Shown here: one piece after another, positions 15,919-24,564 of the stretch
Position numbering within the stretch: the first letter of the stretch is position 1
How the letters are laid out: each line of letters begins with the position of its first letter
DNA from: Ewingella sp049889095
GTDB taxonomy: Bacteria; Pseudomonadota; Gammaproteobacteria; Enterobacterales; Enterobacteriaceae
Length of the DNA: 64,000 bases
Assembly: GCA_049889095.1 (NCBI GenBank)
Contig: JBLJFK010000001.1
Strand: one strand, 5' to 3'
Position numbers and translations under genes: made by a program
The notes under the pieces: generated by a model
Seen by the model: the letters and a program-made list of their open reading frames with translations, nothing else
Told to the model about the DNA's origin: nothing
The model's database searches: none

Positions 15919-16343
15919 TATTGTTAACCTCTAGTTACATTTGGGAAACTAAAAATCAACATAACGCATAACATCTGACAGGCAATAGCGTAATTTTTTT
16001 ATCTTCTTAAACTGTGATTCGGGGCGTTTTTTAGGCAATTAACACCATTAAAACCACGGAAAAAAGAGGTTATCAGCCAGCCCTCCAAACCAGAATCTGG
16101 TTGTTGGCGATGACAGTGCAGGCAGTTAAAAAGAATTATTTTGAAGTCGCATACCCTTCCTAAGGCTTTCTTAATAATAGATGTGGCATAAAGCCGGGCT
16201 GAAAAATGATGAGAAACCTTTACACAATTAAATGCGAATCTATTTAAGAATCATTTACAATGCGACGTTGGTATTGAGCCACTTTTTTATGGCATGTCAG
16301 CGACGTCGTTTTCTTCTTCTTTTTCTTTTTAAAGGATTTTCTT
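15919..16343. promoter_or_regulatory. divergent intergenic region between two ABC importer operons, with sfuA promoter
   Basis: This 425-bp stretch has no credible gene. A candidate sfuA promoter is TTTACA (16219-16224), 16 bases, TATTTA (16241-16246). An AT-rich imperfect palindrome GAATCTATTTAAGAATCATT (16236-16255) overlaps the -10 box and is the likeliest Fur-binding site, although its match to the Fur consensus is only partial. A pyrimidine-rich tract (16310-16330) precedes the AAAGGA ribosome site of sfuA. Confidence 0.45.
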
Positions 16344-17354
16344 ATGAAGTTACGTTTTTCCTCACTCGGGCCAGTCGCTTTACTTGCTTCTTCACTGATG
16401 CTGGCATTCTCAGCCAACGCCGCTGACGAAGGCATCGTCATTTACAACGCTCAACATGAAAACCTGGTGCAGTCCTGGGTTGACGGTTTCACCAAAGACA
16501 CCGGCATCAAAGTCACGCTGCGTAACGGCAGCGACAGCGAACTGGGTAACCAATTAGTACAAGAAGGCAGCGCCTCTCCCGCTGATGTTTTCCTGACCGA
16601 GAACTCACCGGCCATGGTGCTGGTGGATAACGCCAAGCTTTTCGCCCCACTCGACGCCGCGACGCAAAAGCAAGTTGAACCCGCCTACCGTCCAACGCAT
16701 GGCCGCTGGATTGGCATTGCCGCTCGTACTACCGTTTTTGTTTATAATCCGGAAAAAATAAGCGAAGCACAGTTGCCCAAATCAATGATGGATTTAGCGA
16801 AACCAGAATGGAAAGGCCGCTGGGCTGCATCCCCTTCCGGTGCTGATTTTCAGGCAATAGTCAGTGCATTACTGGAACTGAAAGGCGAAAAGGCTACGCT
16901 CGAATGGCTGAAAGCGATGAAAACTAACTTCACCGCTTATAAAGGCAACAGCACCGTGATGAAAGCCGTGAATGCCGGTCAGATTGATGGCGGGATCATT
17001 TACCACTACTACCGCTTTGTCGACCAGGCCAAAACCGGTGAAAACAGTAAAAACACCCAACTTTTTTACTTCAAACATAAAGATCCGGGTGCGTTTGTGA
17101 GCATCTCCGGCGGCGGCGTTCTGGCTTCCAGTAAGCATCAGAAAGAAGCGCAGGAGTTTGTTAAATGGATCACCGGCAAACAAGGTCAGGAAATTCTGCG
17201 CACCAATACCGCCTTCGAATATGCTGTTGGCGTAAATGCGGCTTCTAACCCGAAACTGGTTCCGCTGAAAGACCTGGATGCTCCGAAAGTAGATGCTTCC
17301 GAGTTGAACAGCAAAAAAGTAGTCGAGTTAATGACTGAAGCAGGTCTGCTGTAA
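16344..17354 (+). CDS. sfuA: periplasmic ferric iron binding protein SfuA
   Basis: A 336-residue protein that matches Serratia marcescens SfuA and Yersinia YfuA almost throughout. Signal peptide ends near SANA-ADEGI. Iron ligands expected from FbpA are present: the histidine of YNAQHENL, the glutamate of FLTENSPAM, and the adjacent tyrosines of YHYYRF. It captures free Fe3+ in the periplasm and delivers it to SfuBC without a siderophore. The ATG follows AAAGGATTTTCTT. A short stem-loop after the gene may make SfuA more abundant than the membrane subunits. Confidence 0.95.
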   Translation: MKLRFSSLGPVALLASSLMLAFSANAADEGIVIYNAQHENLVQSWVDGFTKDTGIKVTLRNGSDSELGNQLVQEGSASPADVFLTENSPAMVLVDNAKLFAPLDAATQKQVEPAYRPTHGRWIGIAARTTVFVYNPEKISEAQLPKSMMDLAKPEWKGRWAASPSGADFQAIVSALLELKGEKATLEWLKAMKTNFTAYKGNSTVMKAVNAGQIDGGIIYHYYRFVDQAKTGENSKNTQLFYFKHKDPGAFVSISGGGVLASSKHQKEAQEFVKWITGKQGQEILRTNTAFEYAVGVNAASNPKLVPLKDLDAPKVDASELNSKKVVELMTEAGLL

Positions 17355-17370
17355 TAGCAGTTATTTTTCC
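17348..17370 (+). terminator. weak stem-loop between sfuA and sfuB (possible attenuator)
   Basis: CTGCT-GTAAT-AGCAG followed by TTATTTTT overlaps the sfuA stop codon. A five-bp stem is too weak for full termination but could allow partial read-through into sfuB. Confidence 0.4.
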
Positions 17371-17391
17371 AAGCAGCGTGCCTTAATCATT

Positions 17392-18975
17392 ATGTCTACT
17401 ATCAGTATCGAAGGTGTACTCGCCAGATGGCGTAACACCCGTGGGCGCTCATCGCGCCGGGCTGGAACCGGTATCGTACTGGCCGCGGTTTTGCTGTCTC
17501 TACTGTCTCTGCTACCGCTGGGATTTGTCGTTGGCATCACCGTTGATACCGGTTGGGAGACGGTTAAGGCACTGGTTTTTCGCCCGCGCGTGGGCGAATT
17601 ACTGACCAATACGGTGCTGCTGGTGATCATCACCCTGCCGCTGTGCGCTGTTATCGGCATCGCGCTGGCGTGGCTCACTGAACGCACTCAGCTGCCCGGG
17701 CGCAGGCTCTGGTCTTTGCTGGCGACAGCACCTCTGGCCGTACCGGCTTTTGTACAAAGCTACGCCTGGATAAGCCTGGTTCCATCAATGCACGGGCTGG
17801 CCGCAGGCGTATTTATTTCCGTTATTGCCTATTTCCCGTTTATCTATCTGCCTGCTGCCGCCGTGTTGCGACGTCTCGATCCCGGCCTGGAAGATGCCGC
17901 CTCTTCACTGGGCTCGACGCCTGTGGTGGTTTTTTTTCGCGTGATACTGCCACAGCTCAAACTGGCTGTCTGGGGCGGCTTACTACTGATTGCACTGCAT
18001 TTACTGGCCGAATATGGCCTGTATGCAATGATCCGTTTCGATACCTTTACCACTGCCATTTTCGATCAATTTCAGTCAACGTTTAACGGTCCGGCGGCCA
18101 ATATGCTGGCGGGCGTTCTGGCTTTATGCTGCCTCGCTTTATTGCTGGCCGAGTCAGCCAGCCGTGGCAAGGTGCGTTATGCCCGCGTGGGTTCAGGCAG
18201 CGCCAGACGACAGACGCTGCGCCCATTGAAACCGGTCCTGACGGTGCTGAGCTTATGCCTGCCAATATTGCTGACCGCCTTGTCGCTCGGCGTGCCGCTG
18301 GTCACTCTGGCGCGCTGGTTGTATCTGGGCGGCACTGACGTGTGGCTAAGCCCCAAACTGCTCCCTGCGCTGAAACAAACGTTGTGGTATGCGCTGGCCG
18401 GTGCGGCCATCACCACTCTTTGTGCGGTACCTATGGCGTGGATTTCCGTCCGCTATCCGGGTCGTTTATACCGGTTTCTGGAAGGCTGTAATTACATCAC
18501 CAGTTCGCTGCCCGGCATTGTGGTGGCGCTGGCGCTGGTGACCATCACTATTCGTATCGCACGCCCGCTTTACCAGACCGAAATCACCATTATGTTTGCC
18601 TATTTGCTGATGTTTACGCCGCGTGCGCTCATCAATCTGCGAGCGGGGATCGCGCAGGCACCGGTTGAGCTGGAAAATGCAGCACGAAGCCTGGGTCGTA
18701 CACCCTTTCAGGCATTGTGGAGTATCACTATGAGGTTGGCCGCACCGGGTGCGGCTGCAGGTGCCGCGCTGGTATTTCTGGCCGTCACCAATGAACTGAC
18801 CGCAACACTACTGCTGGCACCTAATGGCACCCGCACGCTGGCGACCGCGTTCTGGGCGCTGACCAGCGAAATCGATTATGTTGCCGCATCTCCCTACGCG
18901 CTGCTGATGGTTTTGCTGTCGCTGCCATTAACCTGGATTCTTTATTCTCAATCTCAACGTAAGGCTGGACTATGA
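17392..18975 (+). CDS. sfuB: ferric iron ABC transporter permease SfuB
   Basis: A 527-residue fused permease of two homologous halves with about six helices each. The coupling loops EDAASSLGSTPVVVFFRVILP and ENAARSLGRTPFQALWSITM are intact. It forms the inner-membrane channel for Fe3+ received from SfuA. Its stop overlaps the start of sfuC (ATGA), so the two are translationally coupled. Length and motifs match the Serratia protein. Confidence 0.94.
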   Translation: MSTISIEGVLARWRNTRGRSSRRAGTGIVLAAVLLSLLSLLPLGFVVGITVDTGWETVKALVFRPRVGELLTNTVLLVIITLPLCAVIGIALAWLTERTQLPGRRLWSLLATAPLAVPAFVQSYAWISLVPSMHGLAAGVFISVIAYFPFIYLPAAAVLRRLDPGLEDAASSLGSTPVVVFFRVILPQLKLAVWGGLLLIALHLLAEYGLYAMIRFDTFTTAIFDQFQSTFNGPAANMLAGVLALCCLALLLAESASRGKVRYARVGSGSARRQTLRPLKPVLTVLSLCLPILLTALSLGVPLVTLARWLYLGGTDVWLSPKLLPALKQTLWYALAGAAITTLCAVPMAWISVRYPGRLYRFLEGCNYITSSLPGIVVALALVTITIRIARPLYQTEITIMFAYLLMFTPRALINLRAGIAQAPVELENAARSLGRTPFQALWSITMRLAAPGAAAGAALVFLAVTNELTATLLLAPNGTRTLATAFWALTSEIDYVAASPYALLMVLLSLPLTWILYSQSQRKAGL

Positions 18976-20021
18976 ACACGCTCGACCTGCGGGAAATAAC
19001 CAAATCCTATTCAGCGGTAAACGTGCTGAAAAGCGTCAACCTGCAGGTGAAACCCGGTAGCCGGACCGCCATTGTCGGCCCTTCGGGTTCGGGCAAAACT
19101 ACGCTGCTGCGCATTATTGCGGGTTTCGAAACACCGGATAGCGGACAAGTGTTATTGCAAGGCCAAACGTTGTTCGATGCTAAAACACAGATTCCTGCAC
19201 ATAAAAGAGGCATCGGCTTTGTGCCGCAAGATGGCGCACTTTTTCCACATTTTACCGTGGCGGGGAATATTGCTTACGGGCTAACAGGTGGAAAGCGCGA
19301 GCAACAGATCCGTATCGACGAACTGATGGAGATGGTGGCACTGGACCGGCGTCTGGCAAAATCGTGGCCGCACGAGCTTTCCGGCGGGCAACAGCAGCGT
19401 GTGGCGCTGGCGCGAGCGCTGGCACAAAAACCGGTACTGATGTTGTTGGATGAGCCATTTTCTGCGCTCGATACCGCCTTGCGCGCATCAACCCGCAAGG
19501 CGGTAGCCGACTTGCTGGCAGAGACGCGTATCGCCTCGATTCTGGTGACCCACGACCAGACCGAAGCGCTGTCGTTTGCCGATCAGGTTGCCGTGATGCG
19601 CAACGGTAAACTGGCACACGTGGGTGCACCACAGGCGTTGTACTTGCATCCGGCCGATGAAATGACCGCCACATTTTTAGGCGAGACGTTGCTACTGGAT
19701 GCACATCTGGAACACGGCTGGGCACAATGCGCGCTGGGGAAAATCGCAGTGGATGACACATCACGCTCCGGCAGCACGCGCGTCATGCTCCGCCCGGAAC
19801 AAATCCGCATTTCGCAAGTGGAGAACGTGGGGCTATCCTCTGACAAGTGTTTGGCTCATGTGGCGAATATTGATTTTGCCGGGTTTATCTCAACACTGAG
19901 CCTCGACATCGTGGGCAATAACGAAAAAATCGAGATTAAAACCATCAGCCAGAATAGCATTGCCGTGGGTTCAACCGTCGAGATAAGCGTCGATGGCAAT
20001 GCTCACGTATTCTCTGCGTAG
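18972..20021 (+). CDS. sfuC: ferric iron ABC transporter ATPase SfuC
   Basis: A 349-residue ATPase: Walker A GPSGSGKTT, signature LSGGQQQRVALARAL, Walker B VLMLLDEPFSALD, switch histidine VTHDQTEA, then a C-terminal regulatory region of about 110 residues. It drives Fe3+ import through SfuB. The operon likely ends at the bidirectional hairpin that also terminates the convergent tRNA-Ser gene (20059-20089). Confidence 0.94.
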   Translation: MNTLDLREITKSYSAVNVLKSVNLQVKPGSRTAIVGPSGSGKTTLLRIIAGFETPDSGQVLLQGQTLFDAKTQIPAHKRGIGFVPQDGALFPHFTVAGNIAYGLTGGKREQQIRIDELMEMVALDRRLAKSWPHELSGGQQQRVALARALAQKPVLMLLDEPFSALDTALRASTRKAVADLLAETRIASILVTHDQTEALSFADQVAVMRNGKLAHVGAPQALYLHPADEMTATFLGETLLLDAHLEHGWAQCALGKIAVDDTSRSGSTRVMLRPEQIRISQVENVGLSSDKCLAHVANIDFAGFISTLSLDIVGNNEKIEIKTISQNSIAVGSTVEISVDGNAHVFSA

Positions 20022-20058
20022 CAGCCACGACACTGGAGCAATCTCAAATTCCAGACAC

Positions 20059-20089
20059 AAAAAAAGCCGCTAATTGCTTAGCAGCTTTT
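20059..20089 (-). terminator. terminator of the tRNA-Ser copy at 20102-20189 (also serves sfuC)
   Basis: AGCCGCTAA and TTAGCAGCT flank a 4-base loop with A-runs on one side and T-runs on the other, giving a rho-independent structure usable from both directions. Confidence 0.8.
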
Positions 20090-20101
20090 CTGTATTGTTT
20101 A

Positions 20102-20189
20102 TGGCGGAGGAGGAGAGATTCGAACTCTCGAATGGTTTCCCATCGCCGGTTTTCAAGACCGGTGCCTTCAGCCGCTCGGCCACCCCTCC
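20102..20189 (-). tRNA. serT: tRNA-Ser (anticodon UGA), copy 1
   Basis: An 88-nt class II tRNA with encoded CCA. The 7-bp acceptor stem GGAGGGG/CTCCTCC, the GGTGGCCGAGCGG D-arm, the anticodon loop CTTGAAA, the long variable arm of serine tRNAs and the TTCGAATC T-loop are all readable on the minus strand. It decodes UCA and related serine codons. The position beside yccA matches serT of E. coli. The sequence is identical to the second copy at 20375-20462. Confidence 0.97.
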
Positions 20190-20237
20190 GTAAACAACAA
20201 TTTTGCCTGAACGCACTCCGTGGTTCAGACGGTGCGT

Positions 20238-20265
20238 AGTATACAATACCGGATAAAAGATGCAA
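20238..20265 (-). promoter_or_regulatory. promoter of tRNA-Ser copy 1
   Basis: On the minus strand TTGCAT (20265-20260), 16 bases, TATACT (20243-20238), followed by the GC-rich ACGCACC discriminator typical of stable-RNA promoters. Confidence 0.75.
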
Positions 20266-20331
20266 ACATTATTTTCGTTGCAGCTTGTTGATTTTATGAG
20301 TCTTTACACGATCCCACTACTCAACAAACAC

Positions 20332-20361
20332 AAAAAAAGCCGCTAATGACTTAGCAGCTTT
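20332..20361 (-). terminator. terminator of tRNA-Ser copy 2
   Basis: Same hairpin as after copy 1 (AGCCGCTAA / TTAGCAGCT) with the loop changed from TTGC to TGAC; A/T runs flank it. Confidence 0.8.
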
Positions 20362-20374
20362 CTTGTGTTGTTTA

Positions 20375-20462
20375 TGGCGGAGGAGGAGAGATTCGAACTC
20401 TCGAATGGTTTCCCATCGCCGGTTTTCAAGACCGGTGCCTTCAGCCGCTCGGCCACCCCTCC
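20375..20462 (-). tRNA. serT: tRNA-Ser (anticodon UGA), copy 2
   Basis: Identical over all 88 nt to the copy at 20102-20189, including CCA. The downstream hairpin is also duplicated, giving a repeat unit with a 273-bp offset. Upstream sequences differ, so each copy has an independent promoter. Confidence 0.97.
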
Positions 20463-20474
20463 GCAACGCAGCGA

Positions 20475-20503
20475 ACTATAAACATAGCCATTCGGCTTGT
20501 AAA
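20475..20503 (-). promoter_or_regulatory. promoter of tRNA-Ser copy 2
   Basis: On the minus strand TTTACA (20503-20498), 17 bases, TATAGT (20480-20475): a near-consensus sigma-70 promoter starting 12 bases before the tRNA. Confidence 0.78.
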
Positions 20504-20724
20504 GCCTGATTCCGTTCATTTGCCTGAAAAACCAGCATTCGATGACTAATTGATGATTAAATCATCATTGCGGTCTTTTTAGCGTCGCCGAACCGCGCCG
20601 TAGCAGCCTGTAGGTGGGTAAAGAAGGGTAAAACGCCTTTAATCACCTGCCGTAACTATTTATGATTCCAGCCTGATTGTATTTTCACCGACTCCAACTT
20701 TTGTCGATAAGTGAGATTTTTACT

Positions 20725-21387
20725 ATGGATCGTATTGTTGCCTCTTCCTCATCACGCGCAGGCTCCTTATTAAGCACGCACCGAGTGCTGCGTAATACTT
20801 ATTTTATGCTGGCACTGACGCTGGGTGTTTCTGCTATTACTGCAACCGTCAGCACTGTACTGCGTCTGCCGTCTCCGGGCATGTTGATCACGCTGGTGGG
20901 TTTTTACGGTTTGATGTTCCTGACTTACCGCACTGCCGATCGCCCGGTCGGTATACTCGCCACATTCGCCCTGACCGGGTTTATGGGGTATACCTTGGGG
21001 CCGATGCTTAGTTCACTGCTGTCGGCCGGTGCGGGTGACATTATTATGCTGGCCCTCGGCGGCACCGCGCTGGTGTTTTTCTCGTGCTCAGCCTATGTGC
21101 TGACCACACGCAAAGACATGTCGTTCCTGTCAGGTATGATGATGGCGGGCTTTGTGGTGCTACTGGTCGCGGTTATCGCCAACTTGTTCCTGCAGATCCC
21201 TGCGTTGTCGCTGGCGATAAGCTGTCTGTTTATTCTGTTCTCTGCGGGTGCGATTCTGTGGGAGACCAGCAACATTATTCACGGTGGCGAAACCAACTAT
21301 ATCCGTGCGACGGTCAGCCTGTATGTCTCGCTATATAATGTGTTTGTCAGCCTGCTGAGTATTTTAGGGCTTTCACGCAGTAACTAG
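20725..21387 (+). CDS. yccA: Bax inhibitor-1 family membrane protein YccA (FtsH modulator)
   Basis: The ATG at 20725 matches the E. coli N-terminus (MDRIV, then LLSTHRVLRNTYFMLALTL) and gives 220 residues; an upstream start at 20677 adds nothing conserved. Seven membrane helices of the BI-1/TMBIM fold and the C-terminal ETNYIRATVSLYVSLYN-FVSLLSILG block are clear. In E. coli YccA binds the FtsH/HflKC complex and is itself degraded by it, protecting SecY when translocation jams. It stands alone with a terminator behind it. Confidence 0.95.
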   Translation: MDRIVASSSSRAGSLLSTHRVLRNTYFMLALTLGVSAITATVSTVLRLPSPGMLITLVGFYGLMFLTYRTADRPVGILATFALTGFMGYTLGPMLSSLLSAGAGDIIMLALGGTALVFFSCSAYVLTTRKDMSFLSGMMMAGFVVLLVAVIANLFLQIPALSLAISCLFILFSAGAILWETSNIIHGGETNYIRATVSLYVSLYNVFVSLLSILGLSRSN

Positions 21388-21419
21388 ATTTACGTGGTAA
21401 TTAAAAATCAGATGAAACC

Positions 21420-21454
21420 AACAAGCCTCGCGAATGCGGGGCTTTTTATTTTGT
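21420..21454 (+). terminator. terminator after yccA
   Basis: AAGCCTCGCGAATGCGGGGCTTTTTATTTT: a GC-rich hairpin (AAGCCTCGC/GCGGGGCTT, one G-T wobble) followed by a T-run. Confidence 0.8.
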
Positions 21455-21508
21455 GCGGGATGGCTTTTTGCTAGACTGTGCGCTGAGTTTTTATCGCCTT
21501 GAGGTTTT

Positions 21509-21838
21509 ATGCTGAAGTTTGCAGGTCGTGAAATAGAAACCGACGCGCAGGGTTATCTGAAAAACAGCGCTGACTGGAACGAAGCCATGGCACCGCTGCT
21601 GGCAGAACAGGAAGCGATCGTCCTGACCGACGCGCACTGGCAAGTGATTCGCTTTGTGCGCGAATTCTATCTTGAATTCAATACGTCACCCGCCATTCGT
21701 ATGCTGGTCAAAGCCATAGGTCAAAAATATGGCGAAGAAAAGGGCAACAGCCGTTACCTGTTCAGGCTGTTCCCGGACGGGCCGGCCAAGCAGGCGACTA
21801 AAATTGCCGGGCTACCCAAGCCAGTGAAATGCCTTTAA
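21509..21838 (+). CDS. tusE: sulfur relay protein TusE
   Basis: A 109-residue DsrC-family protein. The conserved stretch FYLEFNTSPAIRMLVKA and the C-terminal GLPKPVKCL with the penultimate cysteine are intact; that cysteine accepts sulfur from TusBCD and hands it to MnmA for 2-thiolation of the tRNA wobble uridine. The order yccA-tusE-yccX is as in E. coli. The 3' end nearly meets the convergent acylphosphatase gene. Confidence 0.95.
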   Translation: MLKFAGREIETDAQGYLKNSADWNEAMAPLLAEQEAIVLTDAHWQVIRFVREFYLEFNTSPAIRMLVKAIGQKYGEEKGNSRYLFRLFPDGPAKQATKIAGLPKPVKCL

Positions 21839-21857
21839 GTGATACCGGCAAGTTCGG

Positions 21858-22136
21858 TCAGTGGCGGATTTTAAAGTCGCTGAATTCGCCAGGCACGGCA
21901 GGTTCGCTTAACACACGATCTACGATGGCATGTTTCGGCCCGCCCTGTTTTAGCCACGCGAGCAACTGGTCGACTTTTTCCTGCTCACCACAGGCCACCA
22001 CTTCTACACTGCCGTCTTCCAGATTTCTGGCATATCCGGTCAGGCCTAGCGCGGTAGCTTGGTGCTGTGTCGCAAAGCGAAACCCAACACCTTGTACCCG
22101 GCCATAGACATAGGCTGCTATAGTAATTTTAGCCAT
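21858..22136 (-). CDS. yccX: acylphosphatase YccX
   Basis: The ATG at 22136 has a GGAGAA site and gives the normal 92-residue acylphosphatase; a start at 22193 would add a non-conserved extension. The catalytic loop GRVQGVGFRF with its arginine and the asparagine of GYARNLEDGSVEV are present. The enzyme hydrolyses carboxyl-phosphate bonds such as acetyl phosphate or carbamoyl phosphate in the cytoplasm. Confidence 0.94.
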   Translation of the reverse strand: MAKITIAAYVYGRVQGVGFRFATQHQATALGLTGYARNLEDGSVEVVACGEQEKVDQLLAWLKQGGPKHAIVDRVLSEPAVPGEFSDFKIRH

Positions 22137-22235
22137 AATATTCTCTCCGTTAGCGGTATGGTTCGTTGCAATGTAGACTGCTTGCCCGGACAATGACGCT
22201 CCTTTTTTGTCTCCGAACTGACAGAACTTAATTCT

Positions 22236-23429
22236 ATGACTGCTCGTTTATTTTTGGCCAAAGGCCGCGAAAAATCCCTCCTGCGCCGCCACCCTTGGGT
22301 GTTTTCCGGCGCGGTAACCCGTGTCGAAGGTAAAGCACTTTCCGGTGACACTATTGATATTGTAGACAGTCAGGGCAAATGGCTGGCTCGCGGTGCCTAT
22401 TCCCCCGCTTCGCAAATTCGTGTCCGCGTCTGGACATTCCGTCAGGATGAAGATATCGATATTGAATTTTTCGTCCGTCGTCTACAGCAGGCACAAAGCT
22501 GGCGCAACTGGATTGCCAAACGCGATGGTCTTGACAGTTACCGCCTGATTGCCGGTGAATCCGATGGCCTGCCAGGCATCACTATTGATCGTTTCCAGAA
22601 CTTCCTGGTCCTGCAACTGCTCTCTGCGGGTGCAGAATATCAGCGCGCTCCTCTGCTCGCTGCACTGCAAAAATGTTATCCGGAATGCGCCATTTGGGAC
22701 CGTTCTGACGTTGCGGTGCGTAAAAAAGAGGGGCTGGAGTTAACCCAGGGTCATGTCTTGGGTGAACATCCCCCTGCTCTGTTGCCAATTCAGGAACATG
22801 GCATGAGTTTGCTGGTCGATATTAAAGAAGGTCATAAAACCGGTTTCTATCTCGATCAACGTGACAGCCGATTGGCGGCCCGTAAATATGCAGAAGGCCG
22901 GAGAGTGCTGAACTGCTTCTCTTATACCGGTGCTTTTGCAGTTTCTGCGCTAATGGGCGGTTGTGAAAAAGTCATTAACGTCGATACCTCACAAGGTGCG
23001 CTGGACATAGCACGTCAGAACGTCGAGCTAAATAATTTGGACCTGTCTAAAGCCGAATTTGTGCGCGAAGACGTGTTCCAACTGCTGCGCAGATATCGTG
23101 CAGAAGGTGAACAATTCGACATGATCGTAATGGACCCGCCGAAATTTGTCGAAAACAAAAATCAGCTGGCCAACGCCTGCCGCGGTTACAAAGATATCAA
23201 CATGCTGGCATTACAGTTGTTGCGTCCTGGCGGAATTCTGTTGAGTTTCTCCTGTTCCGGTCTGCTGCCAACTGATTTGTTCCAGAAGATCCTCGCCGAT
23301 GCGGCACTCGACGCTCACCGTGAGATTCAATTTGTGGAACAGTTCCGTCAGGCTGCTGACCATCCGGTGATTGGTTCTTATCCTGAAGGTCTCTACCTGA
23401 AAGGCTTCGCCTGTGTGGTGATGTCCTGA
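22236..23429 (+). CDS. rlmI: 23S rRNA (cytosine-1962-C5) methyltransferase RlmI
   Basis: A 397-residue protein: N-terminal PUA domain (about 1-80, MTARLFLAKGREKSLLRRHPWVFSGAV), a central EEHEE region, and a C-terminal Rossmann methyltransferase with FSYTGAFAV for SAM binding, MDPPKF near the active site and a catalytic cysteine in FSCSGLL. It modifies C1962 of 23S rRNA. Divergent from yccX with about 100 bp between. Length equals the E. coli enzyme. Confidence 0.95.
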   Translation: MTARLFLAKGREKSLLRRHPWVFSGAVTRVEGKALSGDTIDIVDSQGKWLARGAYSPASQIRVRVWTFRQDEDIDIEFFVRRLQQAQSWRNWIAKRDGLDSYRLIAGESDGLPGITIDRFQNFLVLQLLSAGAEYQRAPLLAALQKCYPECAIWDRSDVAVRKKEGLELTQGHVLGEHPPALLPIQEHGMSLLVDIKEGHKTGFYLDQRDSRLAARKYAEGRRVLNCFSYTGAFAVSALMGGCEKVINVDTSQGALDIARQNVELNNLDLSKAEFVREDVFQLLRRYRAEGEQFDMIVMDPPKFVENKNQLANACRGYKDINMLALQLLRPGGILLSFSCSGLLPTDLFQKILADAALDAHREIQFVEQFRQAADHPVIGSYPEGLYLKGFACVVMS

Positions 23430-23493
23430 TTTTATCGATTTATGCTTTTTCCAGGTGCAGATCGTGGATTTTCAGCACTTAAGGTAGTCAAAA

Positions 23494-23521
23494 CTTGAAA
23501 TCGAGCGTCCTGCCTCCATAT
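23494..23521 (+). promoter_or_regulatory. sigma-32 heat-shock promoter of hspQ
   Basis: CTTGAAA (23494-23500), 13 bases, CTCCATAT (23514-23521) matches the RpoH consensus CTTGAAA-N11-16-CCCCATNT at all of the -35 and seven of eight -10 positions. It lies 32 bases before the hspQ ATG. Confidence 0.82.
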
Positions 23522-23552
23522 AAGAGGAAGAATGTAATTTCAGGAGGTCACT

Positions 23553-23870
23553 ATGATTACCAGCAAATTCGGAATAGGCCAGCAGGTCCGCCACAGGCTG
23601 TTAGGATATCTAGGCGTAGTGATTGATGTTGATGCGGAATATTCACTTGATAAACCAGATGCCGATAAAGTGGATGCCGATGACGCAATGCGCACCGCGC
23701 CTTGGTATCACGTGGTAATGGAAGATGATAAAGGCCAGCCGGTGCATACCTATCTGGCTGAGATCCAAATTGATCACGAAGCCGCCCGCTCACACCCGGA
23801 ACAGACTTCGCTGGACGACCTGGCAGAATCTGTCCGCAACCAATTACTGGCACCGCGCCTGCGAAACTAG
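23553..23870 (+). CDS. hspQ: heat-shock protein HspQ (hemimethylated DNA binding family)
   Basis: A 105-residue YccV/HspQ family protein (KFGIGQQVRHRLLGYLGVV start, APWYHVVMEDD core, HTYLAEIQI, and a conserved APRLRN end). In E. coli it affects DnaA stability and was shown to be a specificity factor for Lon protease. CAGGAGGTCACT gives a strong ribosome site. The sigma-32 promoter upstream fits its heat induction. Confidence 0.95.
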   Translation: MITSKFGIGQQVRHRLLGYLGVVIDVDAEYSLDKPDADKVDADDAMRTAPWYHVVMEDDKGQPVHTYLAEIQIDHEAARSHPEQTSLDDLAESVRNQLLAPRLRN

Positions 23871-23899
23871 ACCCGGTGAAGTCTATTTCTGTAATGAAG

Positions 23900-23927
23900 A
23901 ACCGATCTCATTGAGACCGGTTTTTTT
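23900..23927 (+). terminator. terminator after hspQ
   Basis: AACCGATCTC/GAGACCGGTT around a short ATT loop with one mismatch, followed by seven T. Confidence 0.85.
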
Positions 23928-23950
23928 GTGCCTGAACGCCCAACTCAGGT

Positions 23951-24364
23951 TTATTTTTCCAGGCCCAGACGTGGGATCTCAATTTTCGGACAACGGTCCA
24001 TCACCACTTTCATTCCGGCCTGTTTCGCCAACACCGCGGCCTGCTCATTGATGACACCAAGCTGCAGCCACAATACCTTTGCGCCAATATCCACCGCTTC
24101 CTGCGCAACCCCATAAGCCGCTTCCACATTCCGAAAGACATCGACCATATCTACCGGATGCGGAATGTCGGCCAAGGTCGCATAAGCGGTTTGCCCAAGC
24201 AGCGTTTTATCGGCAAGTTTCGGGCTCACCGGAATCACCTGATATCCCTGCGAAAGTAGATACGCCATCACCCCAAAGCTTGGCCGTGAAGGACTATCAC
24301 TGGCACCGACTAAGGCGATGGTTTTGACGTCGTTAAGGATCGTGCTGATATCATTATCTTGCAT
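23951..24364 (-). CDS. yccU: CoA-binding domain protein YccU
   Basis: The ATG at 24364 aligns with E. coli YccU and gives 137 residues; the in-frame start at 24421 lies in unconserved sequence. It is a single Rossmann CoA-binding domain with IALVGASDSPSRPSFGVM (about 15-32), VDVFRN and IEIPRLGLEK. Biochemical role is not established. It is convergent with hspQ. Confidence 0.93.
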   Translation of the reverse strand: MQDNDISTILNDVKTIALVGASDSPSRPSFGVMAYLLSQGYQVIPVSPKLADKTLLGQTAYATLADIPHPVDMVDVFRNVEAAYGVAQEAVDIGAKVLWLQLGVINEQAAVLAKQAGMKVVMDRCPKIEIPRLGLEK

Positions 24365-24564
24365 GGAATAAGCCTCATTGGAAGATGTCCTGAAAGTGTA
24401 ACTCAGCCCCCTTAATGCCACAGCCTTTCACCACAGTAGGCGTGGTGCAGTAACGCACCAAATAATGTTTCAAAAAGTAATAATTAATGCATTATGTAAA
24501 ATTTTGGCACACTATATGTATTACTCAATAATAGATGCTGTCGGTAGCGGTCAAAGGAGGGATT

